Shown here piece by piece: positions 33,801 to 40,539 of a DNA stretch of 64,000 nucleotides. The stretch is taken from assembly GCA_964558505.1 (NCBI GenBank), contig CAZLEI010000004.1, forward strand, positions 9,367 through 73,366. The letters run 5' to 3'. The notes under the pieces were generated by a model. That model did not search any database and was not told the DNA's origin. It saw only the letters and a program-made list of their open reading frames with translations. The position numbers and the translations under genes are program-made. This DNA is from CAYMPW01 sp964558505. Its GTDB lineage: Archaea; Thermoplasmatota; Thermoplasmata; Methanomassiliicoccales; Methanomethylophilaceae. Position 1 is the first letter of the stretch; each line of letters starts with the position of its first letter.

Positions 33801-33963
33801 CAATGTATCGGTCAAGGACCCGAGCGCATCAGGTACCGGCATCTACAATTCGGCGGGCAACATCCCCACTGGATTCTGGATCCTGCTGGTCGTGTCGGTG
33901 ATGCTCCTGTTCCTTGTACTCTACCTCGGAATGAGAAGGGGGGTGTTCACACGCAGAAAGTAA
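27886..33963 (+). CDS. Giant AglB/STT3-like membrane protein with degenerate catalytic motifs and repeat-rich exterior
   Basis: About 2,025 residues (2,037 if ATG 27850 is used; numbering below uses that start). Residues 45-515 form a multi-helix membrane domain with AglB-like stretches such as 'NYPYGGLNVFPPLMD'. All catalytic signatures I can place are altered: the Asp four residues before H84 is Ser80; the DHH/DxD site near 193-196 reads 'NGTE'; the TIxE loop reads 'TLSQ' (390-393); WWDYG reads 'WTNYA' (566-570). After a globular segment, residues from about 870 are tandem beta-sandwich (CarboxypepD/Ig-like) modules, two of them near-repeats ('GGSAWSKI', 'GGSAWKTI'). A membrane anchor and basic tail ('RRGVFTRRK') end it. 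It may be a non-catalytic or altered oligosaccharyltransferase, or a surface structural protein. Transferase activity is doubtful. Confidence 0.75.
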   Translation: MRKFVSKSTDSQKESKGRSIVGDGGWFGNNKRLVLMLFAIVLVALFLRVFYSYGISVGSGIALSGGSSAEYHLSVIENLVATGQFVISDLAVNYPYGGLNVFPPLMDVIVALFAWIATAAGVPVATASAAALSWFAPIVGTLAVVAAYYLGVEMYNKKVGVLAALFLAVFPLMISGTVFSNGTESAFYLFLFIGMLFFLVKAVKAVDATEMQGYKAVFADRAILKPMIFTIICFVLIALTWNGFYAVVLVLVAIMVIQALLDRFRGKDFTVITMLYAMVLLIGICISAAYYVPAGLWNAVFSGPFIVSIMAVVFTLAYTKVQSKPWIITIPVFAVIIAAIFVALYFAAPALFNDVVFGNSIYGGNLFGNLIIASDGPTLSQLGTYYGWATFWFPMAMLVLMAWGFRKNMDSRFYVFMFLWYAALLILTWVTDATMFLCAPVYAIGAAALIVKVLDLVDIRGYFASFKGVDFKSFWKKLIKPAPFIAVLVGVFLVAMPGAIYAVDASISNNEKSDYNLSALGAAGYYVDTTDANTINNLWNQYSSEIKTGALVTWTNYANTAAAIGGFPTVTSITGGGASAASNIMLANGSAGATAAMAVRMIESKGLSEFQSILAAYPDIDYAYLTTLFTNEKFVKDLVIGAPDVYGAVSTSITFENARYLAVVEYLTSSLSEPQIDKLYDAVCAQIDKQISYIAVNGSMLHLYYNDGSSLSTMAYLNDYAFSTDGSVTKFYSYGTSSPYYCTYTSAMYETFLWKSIIGMSPADVGISSGISYLSSLALSDGTYKAHPGYGLSNYSLAYWHVMYNADKEATLASEGWVDMDAYEAMALQESEGGLINYIAGTTMFEYRSNTVTNTLSGKVTYDTGSSIDPAKGIQVAVFEGMDTDGDGNVDEYMQRCTTYTNAEGKYEVSVSNTAVGYKLVYSAGTKTMTGGVEIKTLYNPALNDSRLSFTVANISMSGQVLVNGEKYVTSAAEPITVQILGASTGYKSSVTSASGAFTFNNVLPDSYTITVVKANGNTLVSTTYKTLEGHNSGIEVETATGKITVTVTDDTGNTVNGGSVVATDTTDGQRFYGTIENGTAVIQVIPGKFTISAADGYSSVYSTSVTVASSGSKTASLTVYKSVDLSVTVPTAGMSVTLSGSDGFTMSASSGNTTTAKFAVPISVGAGVGNGYTFTLTASNGDKAGSSLHWATWTYSGSSTASVSLSSAGTLQQVTGTLKDSSGTATAGTVLFYTADGKVLTGSAGSDGAITALLPSGTYTMYAFDGSDSVILKKITVGSAVLALGDVTMSDARKITSTLNYSTYMSSSTSKTLRFLQVNIDEIIVGEETFSFFYMTNSSGKAIVYIPSGSSCTVNVPAMSTSALTMEAQANKIEAGTSNSSKTYSATTVDVNVKCGDGYTVHLDPYSSTLKEVTVTPAGVAVRPGQYTAKVEASSGYYYTGTVYIYPGMTSMTLDITPTKVNKVTISGLDASDVVDVKPLDGGSSVNDEAAKGIWYVESGYSYYFKITASNGNIAYLSADNVSADVTFTGPAKTAPIKVTGFVGVAGTGDLVVEYGGVSVPFSIKGGVYTATLPTGITGDIRFTASVANTVDGKTYYFDRSVTMASNQVTDGLVLNLSSVDSGVTAALGSTVVNTANDMVSFSILLTNTSNSAVTLVPSGGSAWSKISFPSGSIVVPAKGTYTLTVANAVYTHGTAAGSSSLSVSFSDAAGSTVLSTTVDAPGMYPAYAVNSGAGSFSNGVATFGFTVTNNLDVEQTVLVDGGSAWKTIDFTLSGASVQAVTVPAKGTVTVVANATYDAAKHGMGDKTMSVILSSVNGDKMQTMTVDTTGMIHSATTSTVVDSSLGTDASSDAVNGYEYMYAVTLNNKDNFAKFASLSVTGNLSGWYVTIMDAAGTTILDANGGSYKIPAFSTETVYVKVMSHQGAVAVPSLTIAVTVTDGAGNSMPVSTTSSNIAISGNTATMTQSEGSINVSVKDPSASGTGIYNSAGNIPTGFWILLVVSVMLLFLVLYLGMRRGVFTRRK

Positions 33964-33989
33964 CTTCAGCAATAGTCGCTCTGGCGATC

Positions 33990-34736
33990 GTGGGGATATT
34001 GGGGTTCTGCCTCATGCCCTGCGATCCCGCGGACGGAATGCACGTAGATATCAAGGGAGACGATTACGTCGTCAAGACGTCGGGATCCATATCCTACGAT
34101 ATCGTCGGATACGACAGCGCATTCGACAGCACCCACAGCTACGACTACACCGCGGCGCTCTACGACGCCGCGGGGAAGTCCCAGTCCAGTGCTGTCAGTC
34201 CCTCGTCCGGTACGATGAGCAACGGGTCCTACACGACCCTGTCCATCACCGCGCCGTCAACCGCCGGCACGTACACCCTCAAGGTGACCGTGACCGACGG
34301 GGACGACTCCAAGGTCAAAGAGGTAAGGGAGTCCATCATCAGGGTGGTCGCCCCGATCACCCTCTCTGCCACACTGGAGAACACCAGCTCCATCGCCCTG
34401 AAGAACCTCGTGGTGTACTTCATGGTCGACGGGAAGAAACTGGATGACAGCAACCAGCAGGTGTCCGTGGATGCTTTCGGGACCTCCGACATCAAATACG
34501 AGTACGTCACGTACGGACTGTCTTCCGGCGCTCACAGCTATGCCATAGTGACAGACAGCGAGACCGTGATCGATATCGTGGGCCTCGATGTCCAGAACAA
34601 GTTCTACGTGGGACAGGAGAGCTACTCCGGAGTCACCGCCATCCTCGGCGTGCTCGCAGTGATACTCTTCATCATCCTCCTGTACATCTACAGGAAGCCC
34701 GTGAAGAACTACGGCAAGCCGAAGGCCAGGCGTTAA
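33990..34736 (+). CDS. Secreted, C-terminally membrane-anchored protein (start unclear)
   Basis: About 250 residues: a beta-rich extracellular region ('SYDIVGYDSAFDSTHSYDY', 'TAGTYTLKVTVTDGDDSKVKE', a CARDB-like module), then a C-terminal membrane helix (about 34630-34695) and a basic tail. A signal peptide is readable in this frame from about 33954 ('QKVTSAIVALAIVGILG'), but no ATG, GTG or TTG precedes it in frame; GTG 33990 and ATG 34014 would cut into it. A run of six G's at 33938-33943 lies in the overlapping end of the AglB-like gene; one extra G would join the frames. It is probably the partner of the upstream giant. The true start is unresolved. Confidence 0.65.
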   Translation: MGILGFCLMPCDPADGMHVDIKGDDYVVKTSGSISYDIVGYDSAFDSTHSYDYTAALYDAAGKSQSSAVSPSSGTMSNGSYTTLSITAPSTAGTYTLKVTVTDGDDSKVKEVRESIIRVVAPITLSATLENTSSIALKNLVVYFMVDGKKLDDSNQQVSVDAFGTSDIKYEYVTYGLSSGAHSYAIVTDSETVIDIVGLDVQNKFYVGQESYSGVTAILGVLAVILFIILLYIYRKPVKNYGKPKARR

Positions 34737-34744
34737 ACTTCAAT

Positions 34745-34795
34745 GCCGGGGCGTCCCCCCGGCTTCAAACGATTTATTCCTTGTTTTTCGATCAG
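34745..34795 (+). terminator. Hairpin plus T-rich tract after the surface-protein operon
   Basis: GCCGGGG / CCCCGGC form a seven-base-pair stem with a five-base loop (34745-34763), followed by T-rich sequence (TTTATTCCTTGTTTTTCG). The remaining bases to 34925 show no gene. Confidence 0.5.
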
Positions 34796-34925
34796 GCTCC
34801 ATGTCGGTCAGCGATGTGCCTGCAAGACCATTCCGGACGCATCTCGATCTTCCGGCGGGTGTTTCCGTAATATCCGGGTTATATTCAGAAATATGATTTA
34901 ATATCCATCAGCTCATGGACTGTGC

Positions 34926-35390
34926 ATGACCGAGCCTCGGGAAACAGATGCAGTGCACGATGCCGACGTCAGTGGAAGCTTGAACAACCTGATGTCGTCC
35001 TGGACCATAATCGAGCTTCGCATGATGGCATCGAGAAGCCAAGACAATGCCCTGACATTCAACAGCATACTGTACCTCGACATGATATCTTTCACCGAAG
35101 ATTGCACCGTTACGAAGCTTGCCGACATCCTCAAGGTATCGAAACCGACCGTCACATCCAAGATCAACGAGCTCGTCGATATGGGATTGGTCGTGAAGAC
35201 CCGGTCCGATACCGATGGCCGGGTCAGTTTCCTGGACCTGTCGCCGGATGTGATGTTCCCGTACGACAACGAGATCGCGAAGATCAGGCATGTCGTGGAC
35301 AAACTGAATGAGATGTATTCCGGAGAAGACCTCCTGTTATTCTGCAATATCCTGGATAAAGCATCTGAACTGCTCATGGATGATGTGTAA
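34926..35390 (+). CDS. MarR-family transcriptional regulator
   Basis: 154 residues with the MarR fold: N-terminal dimer helix, then 'CTVTKLADILKVSKPTVTSKINELVDMGLVVK' region as the HTH, and the wing 'RSDTDGRVSFLDLS'. MarR proteins usually repress a neighbouring exporter and are released by small aromatic ligands. The next gene is a DHA2-type exporter, a classic pairing. Box-like 'ATTTAATATC' at about 34895 precedes the ATG. GTGCACGAT within its first codons (34953-34961) matches most of the palindrome before the exporter gene. Confidence 0.85.
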   Translation: MTEPRETDAVHDADVSGSLNNLMSSWTIIELRMMASRSQDNALTFNSILYLDMISFTEDCTVTKLADILKVSKPTVTSKINELVDMGLVVKTRSDTDGRVSFLDLSPDVMFPYDNEIAKIRHVVDKLNEMYSGEDLLLFCNILDKASELLMDDV

Positions 35391-35417
35391 GGCTCATCCG
35401 AGCCTGTCCCAGGTAAT

Positions 35418-35429
35418 ATCGTGCACGAT
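35418..35429. promoter_or_regulatory. Palindromic candidate MarR operator
   Basis: ATCGTGCACGAT is a perfect 12-bp palindrome between the MarR gene and the exporter, upstream of the exporter's TATA-like AACTAAATATATC (about 35459). Nine bases of it recur at 34953-34961 inside the start of the MarR gene. Confidence 0.5.
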
Positions 35430-35489
35430 CTTGCACCATAGATAGTTAGGAAAACAAAACTAAATATATCCGAGAGATGATGAGAGCCC

Positions 35490-36914
35490 ATGACTGACGT
35501 CCTGAGGGATCCTCGTGCACAGCAGCTGCTTCTTGTAGCCGTGGTCATAGCGATGTTCATGGATGGCATGGATGGTTCCATCGTCAATGTGGCGCTCCCC
35601 GTGATCGCCGGCAGCATGGGCGTAGGCACCAGCACCGTGTCATGGGTGGTGACCATCTATTTTCTGATGATGGCAGGCCTGATATTGATATTCGGTAAGA
35701 TCGCCGACGGAGGTCATCTGAAGAAGGTGTTCATATGCGGATTCCTGATATTCTCGGTCAGTTCCCTCATGTGCGGGATCTCCACAGGGCTGGACACGCT
35801 CCTCATAGGCAGGGCCATCCAAGGGATCGGAGCATCCATGCTGGCGGCGTCCGCGATGATGATGTGCGTGAAGTACTATCCTGCGAGCAGGATGGGATAC
35901 GCCCTGTCCATAACCGTGCTCGGTGCATCCATAGGGACGGTCCTGGGTCCGACCCTGGGCGGCGTCCTCACGGAGGTGCTGTCCTGGCACTGGATATTCC
36001 TGATAAACGTCCCCATAGGTCTGGTGGCCGCGATCTTCTCGATGAAGGCCATCCCTGCAGACAGGAGGTCCGAGGAACGCGAACCCTTCGATCTCGTAGG
36101 GGCGGCCATACTGTTCGTGTCGCTGTCCTGCGGCCTCTATGTGGTGGAGACACTCCCGTCCACGGGGTTCGGCGTCTCATCGATGATGCTCACGGCCATA
36201 TGCCTCATCGGCCTGGTAGCTCTTGTGTTCTGGGAGAGGAGATGCGAGCATCCGGTGATCCTGCTATCCCTGTTCAGGATACGTGATTTCGTGTTCGTGC
36301 TCGTGGCATACCTGCTGATAAACCTGATACTGATGGGCATCCTGTACCTGTTGCCGTTCTACCTCAGCAAGGGCATGGGCTTCGATTCGATGGTCACCGG
36401 TCTGTACCTGCTGATCCCTTCCGCGGTCACATTGGTGATATGCACCAAGGCCAGCAAGATATCCGATAAGATCGGCCGCAGGCCATTCGTTCTCGTGGCC
36501 TGTGCGGCCATGCTCCTGATGACCGCGATACTGTCGGTCATAACCCCCGATATGGGGCTCTGGATGCTCATAGTCGCATTGCTGTGCTTCGGTCTCGTGT
36601 GGGGCGTGTGCGGGGGGCCAGCATCCAGCCGCATCGTGGAGAATTCACCGAAGGAGAGCCATGGCTACGCGTCTTCCCTGATGTCCTTCAGCATCTACTT
36701 CGCGGCCGCACTCGGTACCGCAGTGTTCTCGGCGCTTTTCGCGGCGGGTTCCGGATTGGGCATGATAGATTTCTCCACGATGCCGTTGGACGGATTCTTG
36801 TCCGGGTTCCATCTCGCGGCCTTGGCGGGCATACTGCTGTCTGTGATGGCACTGCTGCTGTCTGCCGTGGTCAACGAGAAGAAGAACGGGCACGGGATCT
36901 CGAAAGAGGATTGA
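35490..36914 (+). CDS. MFS multidrug exporter (DHA2/EmrB-QacA type)
   Basis: 474 residues with about 14 membrane helices. Family motifs are present: 'FMDGMDGSIVNVALPVI' in TM1 (motif D1), 'FGKIADGGHLKKVF' (motif A), 'GRAIQGIGASML' (motif B) and 'LGASIGTVLGPTLGGVL' (motif C). DHA2 carriers are proton antiporters for drugs, bile salts or other toxic organics. The upstream MarR gene is likely its regulator. The substrate cannot be predicted; bile salts or plant aromatics are guesses if the host is gut-associated. Confidence 0.92.
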   Translation: MTDVLRDPRAQQLLLVAVVIAMFMDGMDGSIVNVALPVIAGSMGVGTSTVSWVVTIYFLMMAGLILIFGKIADGGHLKKVFICGFLIFSVSSLMCGISTGLDTLLIGRAIQGIGASMLAASAMMMCVKYYPASRMGYALSITVLGASIGTVLGPTLGGVLTEVLSWHWIFLINVPIGLVAAIFSMKAIPADRRSEEREPFDLVGAAILFVSLSCGLYVVETLPSTGFGVSSMMLTAICLIGLVALVFWERRCEHPVILLSLFRIRDFVFVLVAYLLINLILMGILYLLPFYLSKGMGFDSMVTGLYLLIPSAVTLVICTKASKISDKIGRRPFVLVACAAMLLMTAILSVITPDMGLWMLIVALLCFGLVWGVCGGPASSRIVENSPKESHGYASSLMSFSIYFAAALGTAVFSALFAAGSGLGMIDFSTMPLDGFLSGFHLAALAGILLSVMALLLSAVVNEKKNGHGISKED

Positions 36915-36937
36915 CACGGGCCGTCGCGGATGCCGCA

Positions 36938-37516
36938 TCATGCACGTCTCATGACGATGGCATTGGCAAGATCGGTCCGTGTCTTCTCCATCACGCCTCT
37001 GGCTATGTCCTGTTTGCGTCTCATGGGCATGATGGCGTCCGGAACATCGAACAGCATGATCTCGGCACAGATCTCCTCCATGGATGAGAACATGCGCTTG
37101 GCATCTTCGAGCCTGTCCTCCATGAGCATGGAGAGTGCGATCCTGCGCATCTCGCCGAGGCAGTCTGCAAGGCCAAGGGCCCACGATTGAGGAGATACGC
37201 AGATGTCCTCCGGGGACGGCAGAGGGGCATCGCGGCAGACCGCATCGAACAACGCGGCCTCGGCGAGTTCCATCATCGCATCTTCCACAGGGCCGGACGA
37301 CCGCATCTCCGGCCCCAATGACATCGTCAGGGATTCCATATCGGACATCGCGGATCTCAGCAGATCGGGTTCGGGAGATCCGGTGTGGATCCCGTGGATG
37401 ATGCGCTTGGTGCTCCTGATGATCGTTCTCGATGAGGCGATGGCGTGTTCGCGTTCGGTTTCGAGAGCGCCCATCTTGGCGTTCACGGATGCGATGTTCT
37501 CGGAGAGTCCTTTCAT
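36938..37516 (-). CDS. Translin family protein
   Basis: 192 residues from ATG 37516, with GAGG just upstream; longer frames run into truA and are not family-like. All-helical: 'REHAIASSRTIIRSTKRIIHGIHTG', 'AALFDAVCRDAPLPSPEDICVSPQSWALGLADCLGEMRR' region and 'LEDAKRMFSSMEEICAEIMLFDVPDA'. These match archaeal translin homologues (COG2178), which form octamers and bind or process single-stranded RNA or DNA. It is the last gene of a minus-strand operon hypB-purD-truA-translin. Confidence 0.85.
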   Translation of the reverse strand: MKGLSENIASVNAKMGALETEREHAIASSRTIIRSTKRIIHGIHTGSPEPDLLRSAMSDMESLTMSLGPEMRSSGPVEDAMMELAEAALFDAVCRDAPLPSPEDICVSPQSWALGLADCLGEMRRIALSMLMEDRLEDAKRMFSSMEEICAEIMLFDVPDAIMPMRRKQDIARGVMEKTRTDLANAIVMRRA

Positions 37517-37539
37517 GTCCTCGGCATCGTGGGACGGTG

Positions 37540-38322
37540 TTATAACTGCAACGTCCTGAAGAAATCGGCACGGAGGGACAATCTGAATTGCTCTTCGGTG
37601 CAAAGACGGTCGAATGCGCCCTCCTGACCTTTGAAGACGATGCCCTCGTAACTGACGTCGGTCAGCGTGAGCGCGTCTGCCCGGGCGAGTCCGAACGACA
37701 TGTCCTCCCCGTCCAATGCCCTCTTCACATCCTCGATGTCCACGGCACCGCACCCGACGCCGGAGGATGCGGCGATTATACGGCGGATGAGGTTCCAGAG
37801 ATAGAACAATGCACGGAATTCCACGATCAGGTTATCGCCGTCGGCGACAACGGATATGGAGCGGATCTCACCGGTGGTCGGTTTCCCGTCGGAACGGCAG
37901 AACCTCTTGTAGTCATGTTCTCCGACGAACAGCTGGGCGCATTCGTTGAACAGTTCCAGATCTATGCCTTTGGCGGGAAGTATGTACCTATAGGACCTCT
38001 CGTCCGCTATACGGGGGTTGAACCCTTCCGGTACACGGGTGATGCCCCGGAAGTACACGCCCTTCGAGACGGCGTTGAGCGCTTTCAGAAGGACCTCGTC
38101 GTTCTGGAAATTGGTGTTGAACGCCATGACATTCCCGAGGGAATTCACTCCGGTGTCCGTACGGCTGGCACTTTTCAAATTGAACCATTCCTCGGGCATC
38201 CCGGAGATGATCGTCAGAGTTCTGAGGACCTCTCCTTCCACCGTGCGTTGGCCGACCTGTCTCTGGGATCCGTTGAACCCTGCGCCCAAATAGGCGATCT
38301 TCGCCGCCATCCTGCGGGTCAT
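37540..38322 (-). CDS. truA: tRNA pseudouridine synthase TruA
   Basis: 260 residues. The catalytic Asp lies in 'SASRTDTGVNSLGNVMAF', the family's RTD motif; other segments are 'KIAYLGAGFNGSQRQ', 'ERSYRYIL' and 'LVEFRALFYLWNLIRRI' (usually FLYNMVR). It makes pseudouridine at tRNA positions 38-40. Start and length are normal. The ATG overlaps the stop of purD by four bases. Confidence 0.93.
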   Translation of the reverse strand: MTRRMAAKIAYLGAGFNGSQRQVGQRTVEGEVLRTLTIISGMPEEWFNLKSASRTDTGVNSLGNVMAFNTNFQNDEVLLKALNAVSKGVYFRGITRVPEGFNPRIADERSYRYILPAKGIDLELFNECAQLFVGEHDYKRFCRSDGKPTTGEIRSISVVADGDNLIVEFRALFYLWNLIRRIIAASSGVGCGAVDIEDVKRALDGEDMSFGLARADALTLTDVSYEGIVFKGQEGAFDRLCTEEQFRLSLRADFFRTLQL

Positions 38323-39638
38323 GAACGGAGCTGTGCCATGTGGTCAACTCTGCGTTGGACCAGTGCGCGCGTGCCTATGTCGTGGCGGACTGCCATGGCA
38401 TCGCATTTCACATGCTCGAGCGCATCCTCGCAATGTTCCTCGGCCTCTTCGATGCTGGACCCGATGCCCACTATCCCGACGGAGCGGGATGTGCCAGTGA
38501 CGAGTTTCCCGTTCTTCACGTCCACGTTCGCATAGTATGCCGCGGCGCCGCAACGGGCTATCGCTTCCTCGTCCACCGATATCTCATGGCCGGATTCGGA
38601 TTTGACACCGTATCCGCGGGGGACCACGTACTTGCACACGGTGGCCTTCTTCATGAACCCGATCTCCCCGGACAGTGTTCCGGTGGCCATCATCATGCAT
38701 ATGTCGGCGAAACCGGTCTCCAGTATGGGCAGGACATTCATCGCCTCCGGGTCTCCGAATCTCGCATTGATCTCGATGATCTTCGGTCCGTTCACGGTGA
38801 GCATGAACTGACCGTACATGGGGCCGCGATAGGGGCAGCCCTCCTCGGCCATGGCATCCACGATATCCTGGAGGATGGCGAGGGACGCTTCCCTTTCCCG
38901 GACGGTGACGAACGGCAGGAGGTGGTCGGCATCCGTGTAGGAGCCCATGCCGCCGGTGTTGGGGCCGACGTCGCCTTCGTACGCTCTCTTGTGGTCCTGC
39001 ACCAACGGCATGGGGATGATTGTCTTTCCGTCGCAGAACACCATCTGCGTGAATTCCTCTCCGACAGCCTTCTCCTCGAGGATCACGCCGGCTCCCCCGA
39101 TGTTTCCGTCGAATATCTCGTTGACGTACTCCATGGTCTCTTCGAAGCTGTGCAGGTGCTCGCCCTGGACCTTGACGCCTTTGCCCCCGGTGAGCCCGAC
39201 GGGCTTCACGACGATCTCATGATCGACGGTCTTCAGGTACTCCTCGGCATCCTTGGCGTTGTCGAACGGGGCGAAACCGAGGTTCCCCTTGATGCCATGG
39301 CGTTGTACCAGATCCCTCATGAAAGCTTTCGACGTCTCTATCCTGGCAGCGGCCTTGGTAGGCGAGGCGCACCTGACGCCGATGGATTCCAGCGCATCCA
39401 CGATGCCTGCCTCCAGGGGGGCCTCGGGCCCGATGAAAGCGAGCTCCACGCCTTTCTCCTTCGCATATGCGCAGACTGCATCGATGTCCTTCTCATCGAT
39501 CAGTTTGCAATCCTTCGCCCGGGCCATTATGCCCGGGTTCGCGTTCTTCATGACCGCGTATACCTCGGCTCCCGACCTGTAGAGCGCTTCCACGGCCGCG
39601 TGCTCTCTTCCGCCGCCGCCTACTGCGAGTATCTTCAT
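38319..39638 (-). CDS. purD: Phosphoribosylamine-glycine ligase (GARS)
   Basis: 439 residues of the ATP-grasp purine enzyme that joins phosphoribosylamine and glycine. N-terminal 'MKILAVGGGGREHA', 'FIGPEAPLEAGIVD', 'VKPVGLTGGKGVKV', 'LEEKAVGEEFTQMVFCDG', 'DVGPNTGGMGSYTDA' and 'EINARFGDPEAM' are the standard family blocks. ATG 39638 has GAGG nine bases upstream; ATG 39647 is an in-frame alternative. It sits between hypB and truA in one operon, which is not a functional grouping. Confidence 0.95.
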   Translation of the reverse strand: MKILAVGGGGREHAAVEALYRSGAEVYAVMKNANPGIMARAKDCKLIDEKDIDAVCAYAKEKGVELAFIGPEAPLEAGIVDALESIGVRCASPTKAAARIETSKAFMRDLVQRHGIKGNLGFAPFDNAKDAEEYLKTVDHEIVVKPVGLTGGKGVKVQGEHLHSFEETMEYVNEIFDGNIGGAGVILEEKAVGEEFTQMVFCDGKTIIPMPLVQDHKRAYEGDVGPNTGGMGSYTDADHLLPFVTVREREASLAILQDIVDAMAEEGCPYRGPMYGQFMLTVNGPKIIEINARFGDPEAMNVLPILETGFADICMMMATGTLSGEIGFMKKATVCKYVVPRGYGVKSESGHEISVDEEAIARCGAAAYYANVDVKNGKLVTGTSRSVGIVGIGSSIEEAEEHCEDALEHVKCDAMAVRHDIGTRALVQRRVDHMAQLRS

Positions 39639-39649
39639 TTGAATCATCC

Positions 39650-40300
39650 TCAGAGTTTCAGCGCGGACAGGATCTCGTCTATCCCGTCTCCTGTCCTGAC
39701 GCTGCATTTGATCATCTTCTTGAGGCCGCCTGTGAGCTTCGCGTAATCTCCGGCGATGACCTCCGGATCCACGCCGACAGCATCGGCGATGTCCATCTTG
39801 TTCAGTATGGCCACGTCCGAGTGCAGGAATATGTCGTGGTGCTTCCTGACCATGTCGTCCCCCTCGGTGGTGGATATGACGACGACCCTGTAATCCGTTC
39901 CCAGCGGGAAGTCTGCGGGGCAGACGAGGTTGCCGACGTTCTCTATGAAGACCACGTCGTAATCGTCCAGCTTGATGTCCGCGAGCTTGTGCTCGATCAT
40001 GTGGGCGTCCAGGTGGCATTCCTTCTCCGTATTGCAGTTGACCGCGTCGAGACCGGATTCCGCCATCCTGTTGAAATCATCGGCCCCGGCGACATCGCCT
40101 GCTATGGCGCAGACCCTGACGCCCTTCTCCCTGAGCCTCTCGGCCAGTTTGATGATGAGGGCGGTCTTGCCTGCTCCGATGGATCCCATGAAGTCCACGG
40201 ATCTTATGCCATGGTCCTTCAGGAGGCGGTAGTTCGCGTGGGCGAGCTTGTTGTTCTCCTTCAGAACATCATACTCCATGCCTACGGATATGTTGTGCAT
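39650..40300 (-). CDS. hypB: Hydrogenase nickel incorporation protein HypB
   Basis: 216 residues of the SIMIBI GTPase family: Walker A 'GSIGAGKTAL', metal-site segment 'NTEKECHLDAHMIEHKL' with the nickel/zinc Cys-His pair, 'VVFIENVGNLVCPADF', and NKxD 'ILNKMDIADAVG'. It delivers nickel to [NiFe]-hydrogenase with HypA. The N-terminal metal-rich (poly-His/CXXCGC) extension of some HypB proteins is absent. hypE is encoded separately at 53517-54563. Its presence implies a [NiFe]-hydrogenase elsewhere in the genome. The upstream 40301-40539 interval is GC-rich with no gene seen. Confidence 0.94.
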   Translation of the reverse strand: MHNISVGMEYDVLKENNKLAHANYRLLKDHGIRSVDFMGSIGAGKTALIIKLAERLREKGVRVCAIAGDVAGADDFNRMAESGLDAVNCNTEKECHLDAHMIEHKLADIKLDDYDVVFIENVGNLVCPADFPLGTDYRVVVISTTEGDDMVRKHHDIFLHSDVAILNKMDIADAVGVDPEVIAGDYAKLTGGLKKMIKCSVRTGDGIDEILSALKL

Positions 40301-40539
40301 GCGACCTGCATGGCATTAACCGTAAAAATGATTCGCGGGCATCTATCCGCGTCCGTGCCGTTCCGCGGCGGACCGTCTCGGCCGGACCCGTCGCGGTAAC
40401 TGTCCGTCGAACATGCCCCATGGCCGATCGGCGGCATCCATGGTGCGGATGCGGCTGTTCGGGGACCCTATCGGTTGCGCGCCCGCGCTCGCAACGAAAT
40501 TAAAGGAGCAGCACATCACCAACCGCAGGGTGCTTGGTA

